Below the pieces are notes generated by a model. It worked only from the letters and a program-made list of their open reading frames with translations. It was not told the DNA's origin and searched no databases. DNA of 42,412 nt, from the NCBI GenBank assembly GCA_027490305.1, contig JAIXYI010000083.1, forward strand, positions 1 through 42,412, in the 5' to 3' direction. Below are positions 17,384-26,141 of this stretch, piece by piece. The position numbers and the translations under genes were made by a program. Numbering within the stretch: the stretch's first letter is position 1; each line of letters starts with the position of its first letter. The DNA comes from Flavobacteriaceae bacterium (GTDB taxonomy: Bacteria; Bacteroidota; Bacteroidia; Flavobacteriales; Flavobacteriaceae).

Positions 17384-17406
17384 GTGGGTTGCTGTTGGTT
17401 CAGCCG

Positions 17407-17414
17407 CAAAAGTA
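17407..17414 (-). promoter_or_regulatory. -7 promoter element for fabD
   Basis: TACTTTTG on the minus strand is a perfect TAnnTTTG match 23 bases before the fabD start codon, in the purT-fabD gap. No TTG box is seen inside the end of purT. Confidence 0.55.
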
Positions 17415-17425
17415 CGGATTCCCGC

Positions 17426-18592
17426 TTAATCTCCGATGACGGTTACGAGTGCCGCCGCTGCCTTTGCTTTTTCGATGACCTCTTCTACGGGCGTGTCCAA
17501 CGTGTCGGAGACCAGGGCCACACCCATCCGGCGATACGGCCGTGTGGTGGGTTTGCCAAAAATACGGAAGTCGGTTTTGGGAAGGGAAGCAATGGCTTCG
17601 ATGCCATCGTAAGCGGGTTTTTCGGAATTTCCGGAGGCCAAAATAACGGCGCTCGCCCCTACTTTCTCAAGTGTGATACCGGCGATGGGGAGCCCCAGAA
17701 TGGCGCGCAGGTGCAATTCGAACTCTGAAAAATTCTGCGTACCCGCTAAGGTCACCATTCCCGTATCGTGCGGTCGTGGCGACAGTTCGGAGAAATACAC
17801 ACCGTCGTCGGCCAGGAAGAACTCGACGCCGAACAAACCCGCGCCGCCCAAGGCCTCGGTTACTTTTTCGCCCATATCCTGTGCGACGTATAAATCCTTG
17901 TCGGAAACCAGTGCCGGCTGCCAGCTCTCCTGATAATCGCCCCGCTCCTGCCGGTGGCCGATAGGCGCACAGAACAGCGTCGGGCCGTTCTTTTGGGTGA
18001 CGGTTAACAGGGTGATTTCAGAGTTGAATTTCACGAACGCCTCGACGATTACCTCGACGACATCGCCACGCGAACCTTCGACGGCGTATTGCCAGGCTTT
18101 ATCAATATCATCCGGCGATTTTATGGTCGACTGACCTTTTCCGGATGACGACATCAAAGGCTTTACCACGCAAGGGATGCCGACTTCTGCCACGGCATCA
18201 CGCAATTCGGTTGCCGAGGTAGCGTAGCGATACGCCGCTGTTTTCAGTCCGAGTTCTTTGGCGGCCAGGTCACGGATCGCTTTGCGGTTCATCGTAAAAT
18301 TCGCCGCTTTCGCGGAAGGCACTACGGTAATGCCCTGTGCTTCGTAGTCATAAAACCGTTCGGTGCGGATGGCCTCGATTTCAGGGACGATATAATCCGG
18401 TTGGTGTTTGGCGACGATGCGATCGAGTTCGGCCCCGTCGAGCATGTTGATTACCTCGTAAGCATGCGCGACCTGCATGGCCGGTGCGTTTTCATAACTG
18501 TCGACCGCAATGACGTATTGCCCGATTCGCTGGGCGGCAATGACGAATTCTTTGCCAAGTTCGCCCGAGCCGAGGAGTAGAATCTTCTTCAT
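17426..18592 (-). CDS. purT: Formate-dependent GAR transformylase PurT
   Basis: ATP-grasp enzyme of 388 residues that formylates glycinamide ribonucleotide with formate and ATP, the third step of purine synthesis without folate. The N-terminal nucleotide-fold motif is [10 protein letters not shown] (6-15). The ATP-binding loop is MSSSGKGQS (147-155), and [16 protein letters not shown] (211-226) is typical of Pur[22 protein letters not shown] gives the metal-binding Glu residues. Length equals that of E. coli PurT. The 166-base gap upstream holds one of the structured repeats described at 18649-18742. No clear promoter was found. Confidence 0.96.
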   Translation of the reverse strand: MKKILLLGSGELGKEFVIAAQRIGQYVIAVDSYENAPAMQVAHAYEVINMLDGAELDRIVAKHQPDYIVPEIEAIRTERFYDYEAQGITVVPSAKAANFTMNRKAIRDLAAKELGLKTAAYRYATSATELRDAVAEVGIPCVVKPLMSSSGKGQSTIKSPDDIDKAWQYAVEGSRGDVVEVIVEAFVKFNSEITLLTVTQKNGPTLFCAPIGHRQERGDYQESWQPALVSDKDLYVAQDMGEKVTEALGGAGLFGVEFFLADDGVYFSELSPRPHDTGMVTLAGTQNFSEFELHLRAILGLPIAGITLEKVGASAVILASGNSEKPAYDGIEAIASLPKTDFRIFGKPTTRPYRRMGVALVSDTLDTPVEEVIEKAKAAAALVTVIGD

Positions 18593-18648
18593 GGTGTGTT
18601 GTGTGTTTAAAGGTCAAATACCCCCTGCTGTTTCCGGCGCCGAAGCTA

Positions 18649-18742
18649 CTGCGTGAGGGATCGGAGCGATTGTCTGAGCTCATGCCCGCAGCCTGCGGAG
18701 GGCATAGCGAGTGCGGAGAGCCCGACCCGCAGGGGCACGCCC
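18649..18742. repeat. Structured intergenic element, copy A
   Basis: A 94-base element sharing three conserved boxes with the copy at 31080-31218. Box 1 (18649-18668) begins CTGCGTGAGGGAT; box 2 (18713-18729) is GCGGAGAGCCCGACCCG, identical in both copies; box 3 (18732-18742) is GGGGCACGCCC. GCGTG (18651-18655) pairs with CACGC (18736-18740) as a closing helix. The variable part holds a hairpin of ATG/CAT, CCGCA/TGCGG type near 18681-18704. In the mRNA sense of the minus strand it starts 16 bases after the aminotransferase stop codon. It could be a structured RNA, a 3' UTR element or a small mobile repeat. Confidence 0.75.
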
Positions 18743-18758
18743 AAATTCTCTTACTTCA

Positions 18759-19964
18759 TTAGCTGACGGCTTCGCGGATGCGGCGCAGCGCCTCGACGAG
18801 CAGTTCATCGCTGGTGGCATAAGAAAGACGGATGCAGTTCGGGTTTCCGAAGGCATCGCCGGTTACGGTCGCGACGTTGGCCTCGGCGAGGAGGTACATC
18901 GAGAAGTCGTCAGCGTTGGCGATTTCTGTTCCGCGCAGTGTCTTACCGAAATAAAACGAGACGTCGGGGAACACGTAAAACGCCCCTTCCGGGATGTTGC
19001 ATTTGAAGCCGGGGATTTCCTGGATCAGGCCCGACACCAGGTCGCGGCGGCGGTGGAAGGCGTCGACCATACCTTTCAATACGGTCGGATCGGCTTCTAC
19101 GGCGGCGATGGTGGCGCGCTGTGCGATGGAGTTGGCGCCGCTGGTCACCTGTCCTTGCATTTTCGTGCAGGCTTTCGCGATGAACTCGGGTGCGCCGATG
19201 TAGCCAATCCTCCAACCCGTCATGGCGAAGGCCTTGGCAACGCCGTTTACAGTGATGGTGCGGTCGAACATGCCCGGAATCGATCCGATGCTGCAGAACG
19301 TTCCGGAGAAATTGATGTGTTCGTAGATTTCGTCGGATACGATGTAAATCTCCGGATGATTTTCGAGGACTTTGGCCAGTTCCGTGAGCTCGTCACGGCT
19401 ATAGACCGAACCGGACGGGTTGCAGGGCGACGAATACCACACCATTTTGGTTTTGGGTGTGATGGCGTCGGCAAGCTGTTGGGCGGTGATCTTAAAATCG
19501 GTTTCTACTGATGTGGGCACCTCAACCGGAATACCGCCTGCCATGCGGATGATTTCGTAGTAGCTCACCCAATACGGCGCTGGGAGGATGACCTCGTCGC
19601 CAGGATTGATCATGGCTTGGGCCACGTTATAAAGCGACTGCTTGGCTCCGGTTGAAACGACGATGTTCGCCGGTTTGTAGTCGAGATTATTGTCGCGTTT
19701 GAATTTCCGGCAAATGGCCTCTTTCAGGTCGGCGTACCCGTCAACGGGTGGATAGGTCGAATAGTTCTCGTCGATGGCCTTTTTGGCGGCCTCTTTGATG
19801 AAGTCGGGCGTATTGAAATCCGGTTCCCCGAGGCTGAGGCTGATGATGTCTTTGCCCTGTGCCTTGAGCTCGCGGGCCAGCGCCGCCATGGCGAGCGTTT
19901 GAGACGTCTGGAGCTCGTTAATACGATCGGATAACGGATTTTTTGTGGTGGTTGCTGTTGTCAT
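18759..19964 (-). CDS. Class I PLP aminotransferase (aspartate aminotransferase type)
   Basis: A 401-residue fold-type I aminotransferase of the prokaryotic aspartate aminotransferase (1b-like) group. The PLP lysine is Lys244 in NGVAKAFAMTGWRIGY. Asn182 in SSPCNPSG and Asp211/Tyr214 in VSDEIYEHI hold the cofactor. The N-terminal ISLSLGEPDFNTPDFI and the C-terminal CIRLSYAT, whose Arg binds the substrate carboxylate, agree with the group. It would move amino groups between aspartate or related amino acids and 2-oxoglutarate. Exact substrate preference is not clear. It is divergent from rsmG, with a -7 element at 19987-19994, and followed by structured element A. Confidence 0.92.
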   Translation of the reverse strand: MTTATTTKNPLSDRINELQTSQTLAMAALARELKAQGKDIISLSLGEPDFNTPDFIKEAAKKAIDENYSTYPPVDGYADLKEAICRKFKRDNNLDYKPANIVVSTGAKQSLYNVAQAMINPGDEVILPAPYWVSYYEIIRMAGGIPVEVPTSVETDFKITAQQLADAITPKTKMVWYSSPCNPSGSVYSRDELTELAKVLENHPEIYIVSDEIYEHINFSGTFCSIGSIPGMFDRTITVNGVAKAFAMTGWRIGYIGAPEFIAKACTKMQGQVTSGANSIAQRATIAAVEADPTVLKGMVDAFHRRRDLVSGLIQEIPGFKCNIPEGAFYVFPDVSFYFGKTLRGTEIANADDFSMYLLAEANVATVTGDAFGNPNCIRLSYATSDELLVEALRRIREAVS

Positions 19965-19986
19965 TTTGTTGTAGTTACGTCCGCGC

Positions 19987-19994
19987 CAAAGTTA
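19987..19994 (-). promoter_or_regulatory. -7 promoter element for the aminotransferase
   Basis: TAACTTTG on the minus strand, a perfect TAnnTTTG match 23 bases before the start codon. A TTG lies 26 bases upstream, slightly further than usual. Confidence 0.6.
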
Positions 19995-20051
19995 CAACTT
20001 TATGCCCGCGGAAACCAGTGCAAAAACGGCAAAAAACGGCGGCTATTTCTG

Positions 20052-20059
20052 TACTTTTG
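20052..20059 (+). promoter_or_regulatory. -7 promoter element for rsmG
   Basis: TACTTTTG is a perfect TAnnTTTG match ending 14 bases before the ATG at 20074, giving a very short leader. It supports that start over an in-frame codon at 20002. Confidence 0.6.
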
Positions 20060-20073
20060 TGAAAAATAAAGGA

Positions 20074-20691
20074 ATGGAGCGCCTCCTTCACTACTTCCCT
20101 GACCTGACCCCGTTGCAACGCGAACAATTCGCCCAACTCGGTCCGATGTATGCGGACTGGAATGCGAAAATCAATGTGATTTCGCGTAAAGATATTGAGG
20201 AATTGTATACGCGGCATGTGCTGCATTCGCTGGCGATTGCGCGTGTGCACACCTTCCTTCCTGGAAGTGCGGTTTTGGATGTGGGCACAGGTGGTGGTTT
20301 CCCGGGGATTCCGCTGGCGATACTTTTTCCGGAAACGAATTTTCACCTGATTGACGTCATCGGAAAGAAGATCCGCGTGGTGCAGGCCGTGGCCGACGCG
20401 CTGGGTTTGCAGAACGTGAAAGCCGACCAATTGCGGGCCGAGAATGTGACCGCGAAATATGACTTCATCGTGAGCCGTGCGGTGACGAATATGCCCGATT
20501 TTGTAACGTGGGTACGGGGTAAGGTGAAGAAAGAAAGCCGACACGACCGTTCGAACGGCATCCTCTATCTCAAAGGCGGTGATCTTTCAGAAGAACTGCG
20601 GGATTTTCCGAAAGCGGTAGAATATCCGATTTCGGGGTTTTTTGAAGAGGAATTCTTTGAGACGAAGAAAGTGGTGTGCCTTCCGTTGTAA
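20074..20691 (+). CDS. rsmG: 16S rRNA (guanine-N7)-methyltransferase RsmG
   Basis: SAM-dependent methyltransferase of 205 residues that modifies G527 of 16S rRNA (E. coli numbering). The SAM-binding motif I is VLDVGTGGGFPGIPLA at about 67-82, followed by the acidic strand FHLIDVIGKK. The N-terminal YADWNAKINVISRKD and RHVLHSLA segments are the usual RsmG opening. VSRAVTNMPDF matches the later conserved region. The ATG at 20074 follows the -7 element and gives the usual N-terminus. It appears to be a single-gene unit; the next gene is convergent and only 21 bases away, with no strong terminator visible. Confidence 0.95.
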   Translation: MERLLHYFPDLTPLQREQFAQLGPMYADWNAKINVISRKDIEELYTRHVLHSLAIARVHTFLPGSAVLDVGTGGGFPGIPLAILFPETNFHLIDVIGKKIRVVQAVADALGLQNVKADQLRAENVTAKYDFIVSRAVTNMPDFVTWVRGKVKKESRHDRSNGILYLKGGDLSEELRDFPKAVEYPISGFFEEEFFETKKVVCLPL

Positions 20692-20712
20692 GAAGTAAAA
20701 AGGAGCTTTTCT

Positions 20713-21009
20713 TTAGTTAGACAACGCCTTTTCGGCCTTCCGGGCTTTTTTCTCGGCTTTCTTCGCTTTTTTGGCGAGTTTCAGGGCTTTCTCCTTTTCT
20801 TTCCTGCGTTTCTTTTTGGCCTTTTTTAGGGCTTTCTCCTTTTCAAGTTTCGCTTTCTTCTTCTCTTTTTTGCTCTGCTTTTTCTTCTTCTTGGGTGGAG
20901 TTTCTGTTTCGTTCACCGCCTGGGTCACTATCTCTTCAACCGCTACAGTCGCGGTTGGTTGTGCCGCTTCTTCTAACGGAAACTCTTCGTTGGTTTGGTC
21001 TTTATCCAT
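20713..21009 (-). CDS. Small lysine-rich protein with acidic N-terminus
   Basis: A 98-residue protein I do not recognise. Residues 1-37 are acidic and polar (MDKDQTNEEFPLEE...). From about residue 38 the sequence is half lysine with Ala, Glu, Leu and three Arg, in repeats such as KKAKK and KALKLAKKAKK, ending ALSN. The tail would form a highly charged helix or disordered chain like the tails of histone H1-like proteins. No signal peptide or membrane segment is present. It has one of the three complete promoters in the window, which argues for real expression. DNA or RNA binding is a possibility from charge only. Confidence 0.75.
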   Translation of the reverse strand: MDKDQTNEEFPLEEAAQPTATVAVEEIVTQAVNETETPPKKKKKQSKKEKKKAKLEKEKALKKAKKKRRKEKEKALKLAKKAKKAEKKARKAEKALSN

Positions 21010-21047
21010 GTTATTATAAGGTTTTTTTAATGTAAATAAATTGTTAA

Positions 21048-21078
21048 CAAAGCTACTTATCTTTTTTCAGATATGCAA
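21048..21078 (-). promoter_or_regulatory. Promoter of the lysine-rich protein gene
   Basis: On the minus strand TTG (21078-21076), a 20-base spacer and TAGCTTTG (21055-21048) match the consensus exactly, 39 bases before the ATG. The rest of 21079-21204 is AT-rich with no gene visible. Confidence 0.8.
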
Positions 21079-21204
21079 CTGGATTTTCTGGGGTGCAGCC
21101 ATCCTGATTACGGCTAATATTATACTATTATTATCTAACTATTAACGTATTAGCCTGAAGGCAAATGTTAACATTGAAACTGCAATCAAGGAGTTTTGCC
21201 AACT

Positions 21205-21212
21205 TAATTTTG
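21205..21212 (+). promoter_or_regulatory. -7 promoter element for the large surface protein
   Basis: TAATTTTG, a perfect TAnnTTTG match 28 bases before the ATG at 21241. The nearest upstream TTG is 28 bases away, so the upstream box is uncertain. Confidence 0.55.
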
Positions 21213-21240
21213 CCTTCCAATCTTTTCTTACCCCTTAAAA

Positions 21241-24200
21241 ATGAAAAGGCTCTTATGGTTGTTTTTAGCGATGCCTTTGTTCGCACAGGGCCAGATTTAC
21301 ACACATAATTTCGGGACCACCACCATCTCCGGAAAGCCCTATACCGTAACGCCTGGCACATTCGCAACCGGACTGGCGTCATCCTCCTGGACCACTTCTT
21401 CTTCAGGGTTTACCAGCCTTGCTGGAAGTGCCGGACAAGCCCTTTCACTGAATCCGACTAATTCGGGTGCGACCGACACCTACACTTTAACCTTCAACGT
21501 GAGTTCAGGGTATAATTGTGCTATCACCGGTTTCAGCTTCTGGCGCCAACGAAGCAACACAGGACCCTCGACACTGAGTATGACTATTAATGGCACGTCT
21601 GTTGGTTCCATCACCAATACTCCTACCTCAGGCAGCACCTTCACAAGCGGCACGCTATCGGGGTTTTCTAACTTGACGGGCACGATAACGATTGTGCTCA
21701 CGATGGGAAGCGGAACAGGTGGGAGTTTCCGACTTGACGACTTTACCCTAAACGGATCCGTGGTAGCCTCGAGTGCTCCCGATATTCAACTTGAAGGGAA
21801 CAGCACCGTTATCGCGGATGGCAGCACCAGCACGTCAACGACCGACAACACGTCGTTTGGAAGCGTCAACTATGTGTCGGGCACCATCCAGAAAACGTTC
21901 ACAATACGCAATAACGGCTCCGCCTCTCTCTCGCTCACCGGCAGCCCGATTGTAGCCATAAGCGGCACAAATGCGTCCGATTTTACTGTCTCGACCCAGC
22001 CCGCATCCAGTTCTGTCGGCATAAATGGAACCACGACTTTTACTGTCACTTTTGACCCGTCGGCCGTTGGTATCCGATCGGCTACCGTTTCTATTTCCAG
22101 CAATGACCCAGACGAAAACCCTTATGACTTCGTCATTCAGGGAACCGGACTCAATCCGGAGCCTTCCACCCATGTGGGATCATTCGCGTGTAGCACGACA
22201 ACCACATCCAGCATTCCGTTGTCATGGACCGGCGCAGCGGGCGCGGATGGTTACCTGATTAAATGGAGTTCTGTTAGTTATGCCTCGATAACCGACCCCA
22301 CTGATGGCTCGACGTCAAATGGCACGTCGTCTGTTAGTGTGACGGGGACGTCTACGGCTATAACGGGGTTAACATCCGGCACTACGTACTACTTCAAGAT
22401 TTACCCTTATAGTAATTCCGGTACCGACATCAATTACCGGACGACCGCCAGCATTCCGCAAACGAGTTGTTCCACGCAGGCCGGACCGTGCCTTTCGGAA
22501 GCATTTTCGGCGGGGACGTCTGTCCCTTCGGGCTGGACGTTCACGTCAATCGGCGGTACCTACACCTCAGCCGGGAATTATGGAGCGGCATCGCCATCGC
22601 TCACGCTCGACAATACGGGTGATCGGATTGAAACCGCTACGCTATCGGGCACTGCCTCAGAACTGCGGTTCTGGATCAAAGGGCAGGGCACCAACGCCAG
22701 TTCTGCCTTGCTAGTGGAAGGTTTCAACGGCGCCACTTGGGAAACGATTGACAACATCACCAACTCGATTCCGACCTCAGGAACGACTAAAATTTACAAC
22801 GGTTCATCCTCGCCTTCGCTGGAGCAGACCTATGTCAAATTCCGGTTTACTTTCACAAAGAGTGCGGGAAACCTGGCATTTGATGACGTTGAGGTGTATT
22901 GTAACGCGGCTTGTACGGTGCCATCGGTGCAGGCATCTTCCTTTACATCGTCATCGACGCAACCATCTTCGTCCACAGTTGGATGGACACGTGGAAACGG
23001 CAACAATGTTTTGGTAGTGGCGCGGGCGGGAAGTGCCGTCAATACAGACCCCGTGAGCGGCAACTCCTACACCGCCAGTTTCGTATTCGGGGCAGGCTCA
23101 CAACTCGGCACAGGAAACTACGTCGTGTATAACGGAACCGGGAATTCGGCCACCATTACCAATCTTACCCCTGGCACCACTTATTATTTCGCTATTTATG
23201 AGTGGAATACTGCCAATAACTGCTTCAACGTTACGGAACTAACCGGCAACCTAACTACACCGACATGCGTAGGCGTCACGATCAGCTCGGTGACACCCGC
23301 CTCAGGGCCGGTGGCAACAGAAGTGACCATAACAGCCTCTTCAGGCAACCTGACCAATGCTACGGCAACGTTCGGAGGCGTTACAGCTATTGTAGTATCG
23401 TCTTCGAGCTCCCAGTTGGTGGTGCAAATTCCGAGCGGAGCCGTCACCGGGAATCTGGTAGTAACGACAGCTTCCGGTTGTCCGAATACGTCTTCCTACA
23501 CCATCCTCGATTCGGCAAGTAGTGGCTGTCAGGGCGGTACTACGCCGTCTGATCTTTTTATCAGCGAAGTTACCGACGAAACGTTTGGGTCTCTTACCTA
23601 CGTTGAAATCTACAATGGCACCGCATCTGCTGTGAACCTTTCCTCAGGGAATTATTCCGTCAGGGTCCACAACAACGGCGGTAGCAGTTCCTCCTGCGAC
23701 ATCCCTCTTACGGGCACGATTGCGGCGGGTGGAACATTTGTACTGGCTATCGGCAGCACCAGCAATGCGTCTGGGGTGACGCCTAACCAGACTGAAGCCA
23801 CCTGCGCAGGCATCAATAACAATGATAATGTTCGGTTGTTTAAAAATGGTAGCGGACTTGACCAATTCGGTTACCAGAGCGATACCAACCTAACGGGTAT
23901 TGGCGCTGTTGGGTATACGTATCGTCGGAAAAACACCGCAACTGCCCCGAAGTATCCCGCTTTCCTCGAATCGGATTGGGATGTCATCGATGCACCAGAT
24001 GCGGCGGCATTCGATTCGGGAACCAATTATACCAATGTCGGTGCGTTTACTCCGGCAACCGGCACGCCTCCTAGCGTTTCTACCCAACCTTCGTATAGCC
24101 CGGCCTGTACATCCACTACCCTCATTACGGCGGCGGCGGAGGGATTTAATGGAACAGGTGATACGAAAGAACTATCGTATCAATGGTATTACACAGCTCC

Positions 24201-26109
24201 CGGATCGGCAAACTGGACGGCTGTGGCGAATAATGCCACCTACAGCGGCGCGACGACATCAGCTCTCACAATTTCTTCTGTCAGCAGTGTAGACAATTAC
24301 CAATTCTATTGCCAAATCAAGGAAAATGACGGCACGTGTTACCGACTGTCGAATGCCGTACTGGTCAAGGTGAGTACTTCCATATGGAATGGTAGTAGCT
24401 GGCAAGGCGGAACGCCCACGAGTGCCTCCATCGTTACGCTAAATGCCGACTATACCACAGCTACAAACGGTAACCTTGAAGCCTGCAGCCTTACGATCAA
24501 TAGTCCGGCGACGCTCACAATCAGTGCGGGCGGCTATGCCAACGTACAGAACAACCTGACGGTGTCATCCGGTGCCGCCCTCGACATACAACATCAGGGT
24601 TCGCTGGTAATGGTGAATGACACCGGGATTGTTACGAATTCGGGTACTACATGGGTACGGAAGACCTCTGCACCTTATGATTTATACGATTATACCTACT
24701 GGTCGACACCCACCAATACGACTACTTTATCGAACACCTTTTCCGAATGGAACACCGACAATGCATTCGTATTCAATACGTCCAATTTCGCTGACCTTGA
24801 CCAGGATAGTTTTGACGATAATCAGGATGACTGGCAACCTTTGGGTGGCACGACTGTTTTTGCTGCGGGCACGGGCTACGCTATCATGGGCAATACCGGA
24901 GCCGGCAGCTCGAATATCACCTCTTCCGTATCATTTTCGGGCAAAGTTAACAACGGGCAAATCAGCGTCCCTCTTGCCATGAGTGCAGACAATTCGCTGA
25001 CTACTGGAGTGAATGATGATTTCAACCTGATTGGAAATCCCTATCCATCTGCAATCTCGGCTACGGCCTTTATCACCGCGAACATAGCACCTGCCAGCGG
25101 TAGCACCTCCACCATTTCCGGAACGCTTTATTTTTGGACGCATGTAGGGAACATACAACCTCTTGCAACAAATCCAGGTCCTGATGCCAATAATTTCAAT
25201 ACAGACGATTATGCGCTGTTCAATCTGTCTGGGGGAACGCGGGCTGCACTTACGGCGGGTGCATCGGTCACGCCTTCGGGGTTCATCGCATCCGGGCAGG
25301 GATTTTTTGTTGAAGCGGTACAGGCGACGAATGTAGTCTTTCGAAATGCCATGCGCAACAAAGTTTACAGTAACACCCAATTTTTCAGGCAGGGTGCTAC
25401 GACCTTGAACCCACCAACTCCACCCAATCCAGCGAGAGACCGCTTCTGGCTTAATCTCGATAATGTTGACGGGATGTTCAGCCAGCAACTCATCGGCTAT
25501 TTCCCCGAAGCAACAAATGATTACGACACGGGTTATGACGGTTTGGTATCGAAAACGAACAATTACCTTAGTTTCTACTCGTTTAGCACGCTCGACAATC
25601 CCGATCCGCTTCGCATCCAGGGGCGTGCCGCCTTCGATCCGTCGGACGTAGTCTCGTTGGGGTATTTTAGTGCCGTTTCCGGGCAGAACCGTATTTCCCT
25701 TGATGAGATGGAAGGGGTATTCGCCTCGACTGCACAAGCCATTTATTTGGAAGACCTCCCGCTTGGCGTCGTTCACAACCTGAAAGAGGCACCCTATCAG
25801 TTCCACACCGAAGCCGGCAGTTTCGAATCGCGTTTCCGGCTGAGGTATACCGCGAATACGCTGGATCTTGATCGTCCCTCCGTGGCATCCGTTAGTATAT
25901 ACACCACACCGTCAGGCGTGGCCATACAGTCAGATCAGAAGCCAATGCGTCATGTCCTGATTTTTGACATGGTAGGACGGCGGGTGTACGATAGCAAACG
26001 TATTAACGAGAATCGAATCAGTATACAAAATATGCTGCCCCATGCTGCCTATATCGCACAGATTGAACTGGCAGACGGCACCGTCTTACGCCGAAAATTC
26101 ATCCAATAA
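21241..26109 (+). CDS. Large multidomain T9SS surface protein with type A sorting domain
   Basis: An exported protein of 1622 residues, probably an adhesin or matrix protein. It has a signal peptide (1-17, ending FAQGQ) and a Ser/Thr/Gly-rich beta domain to about 178. An ASH-like 'choice-of-anchor D' domain follows (181-308), with FTIRNNGSASLSL and FTVTFDPSAVG. Two fibronectin III-like units (about 310-410 and 556-677) carry the GTTYYFKIYPYS and GTTYYFAIYEWN motifs, flanking a MAM/anchor J-like module (417-555). An IPT/TIG domain (679-757) is next, then a lamin-tail domain (about 761-925) with DLFISEVTDE and VEIYNGT, and further Ig-like regions. The last 70 residues (IFDMVGRRVYD ... RRKFIQ) are a T9SS type A sorting signal. 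Single-gene unit, convergent with clpX. No enzyme domain was recognised. Confidence 0.88.
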   Translation: MKRLLWLFLAMPLFAQGQIYTHNFGTTTISGKPYTVTPGTFATGLASSSWTTSSSGFTSLAGSAGQALSLNPTNSGATDTYTLTFNVSSGYNCAITGFSFWRQRSNTGPSTLSMTINGTSVGSITNTPTSGSTFTSGTLSGFSNLTGTITIVLTMGSGTGGSFRLDDFTLNGSVVASSAPDIQLEGNSTVIADGSTSTSTTDNTSFGSVNYVSGTIQKTFTIRNNGSASLSLTGSPIVAISGTNASDFTVSTQPASSSVGINGTTTFTVTFDPSAVGIRSATVSISSNDPDENPYDFVIQGTGLNPEPSTHVGSFACSTTTTSSIPLSWTGAAGADGYLIKWSSVSYASITDPTDGSTSNGTSSVSVTGTSTAITGLTSGTTYYFKIYPYSNSGTDINYRTTASIPQTSCSTQAGPCLSEAFSAGTSVPSGWTFTSIGGTYTSAGNYGAASPSLTLDNTGDRIETATLSGTASELRFWIKGQGTNASSALLVEGFNGATWETIDNITNSIPTSGTTKIYNGSSSPSLEQTYVKFRFTFTKSAGNLAFDDVEVYCNAACTVPSVQASSFTSSSTQPSSSTVGWTRGNGNNVLVVARAGSAVNTDPVSGNSYTASFVFGAGSQLGTGNYVVYNGTGNSATITNLTPGTTYYFAIYEWNTANNCFNVTELTGNLTTPTCVGVTISSVTPASGPVATEVTITASSGNLTNATATFGGVTAIVVSSSSSQLVVQIPSGAVTGNLVVTTASGCPNTSSYTILDSASSGCQGGTTPSDLFISEVTDETFGSLTYVEIYNGTASAVNLSSGNYSVRVHNNGGSSSSCDIPLTGTIAAGGTFVLAIGSTSNASGVTPNQTEATCAGINNNDNVRLFKNGSGLDQFGYQSDTNLTGIGAVGYTYRRKNTATAPKYPAFLESDWDVIDAPDAAAFDSGTNYTNVGAFTPATGTPPSVSTQPSYSPACTSTTLITAAAEGFNGTGDTKELSYQWYYTAPGSANWTAVANNATYSGATTSALTISSVSSVDNYQFYCQIKENDGTCYRLSNAVLVKVSTSIWNGSSWQGGTPTSASIVTLNADYTTATNGNLEACSLTINSPATLTISAGGYANVQNNLTVSSGAALDIQHQGSLVMVNDTGIVTNSGTTWVRKTSAPYDLYDYTYWSTPTNTTTLSNTFSEWNTDNAFVFNTSNFADLDQDSFDDNQDDWQPLGGTTVFAAGTGYAIMGNTGAGSSNITSSVSFSGKVNNGQISVPLAMSADNSLTTGVNDDFNLIGNPYPSAISATAFITANIAPASGSTSTISGTLYFWTHVGNIQPLATNPGPDANNFNTDDYALFNLSGGTRAALTAGASVTPSGFIASGQGFFVEAVQATNVVFRNAMRNKVYSNTQFFRQGATTLNPPTPPNPARDRFWLNLDNVDGMFSQQLIGYFPEATNDYDTGYDGLVSKTNNYLSFYSFSTLDNPDPLRIQGRAAFDPSDVVSLGYFSAVSGQNRISLDEMEGVFASTAQAIYLEDLPLGVVHNLKEAPYQFHTEAGSFESRFRLRYTANTLDLDRPSVASVSIYTTPSGVAIQSDQKPMRHVLIFDMVGRRVYDSKRINENRISIQNMLPHAAYIAQIELADGTVLRRKFIQ

Positions 26110-26141
26110 AACCCCGGGGCACTGAACAGGCGCCTTCCGTG

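Noticed and set aside
21241..26109. Possible horizontally acquired island
   Set aside because: The protein is larger and more Ser/Thr-rich than its neighbours, but it has a native-type promoter and T9SS sorting signal, and no mobile genes or tRNA borders flank it.
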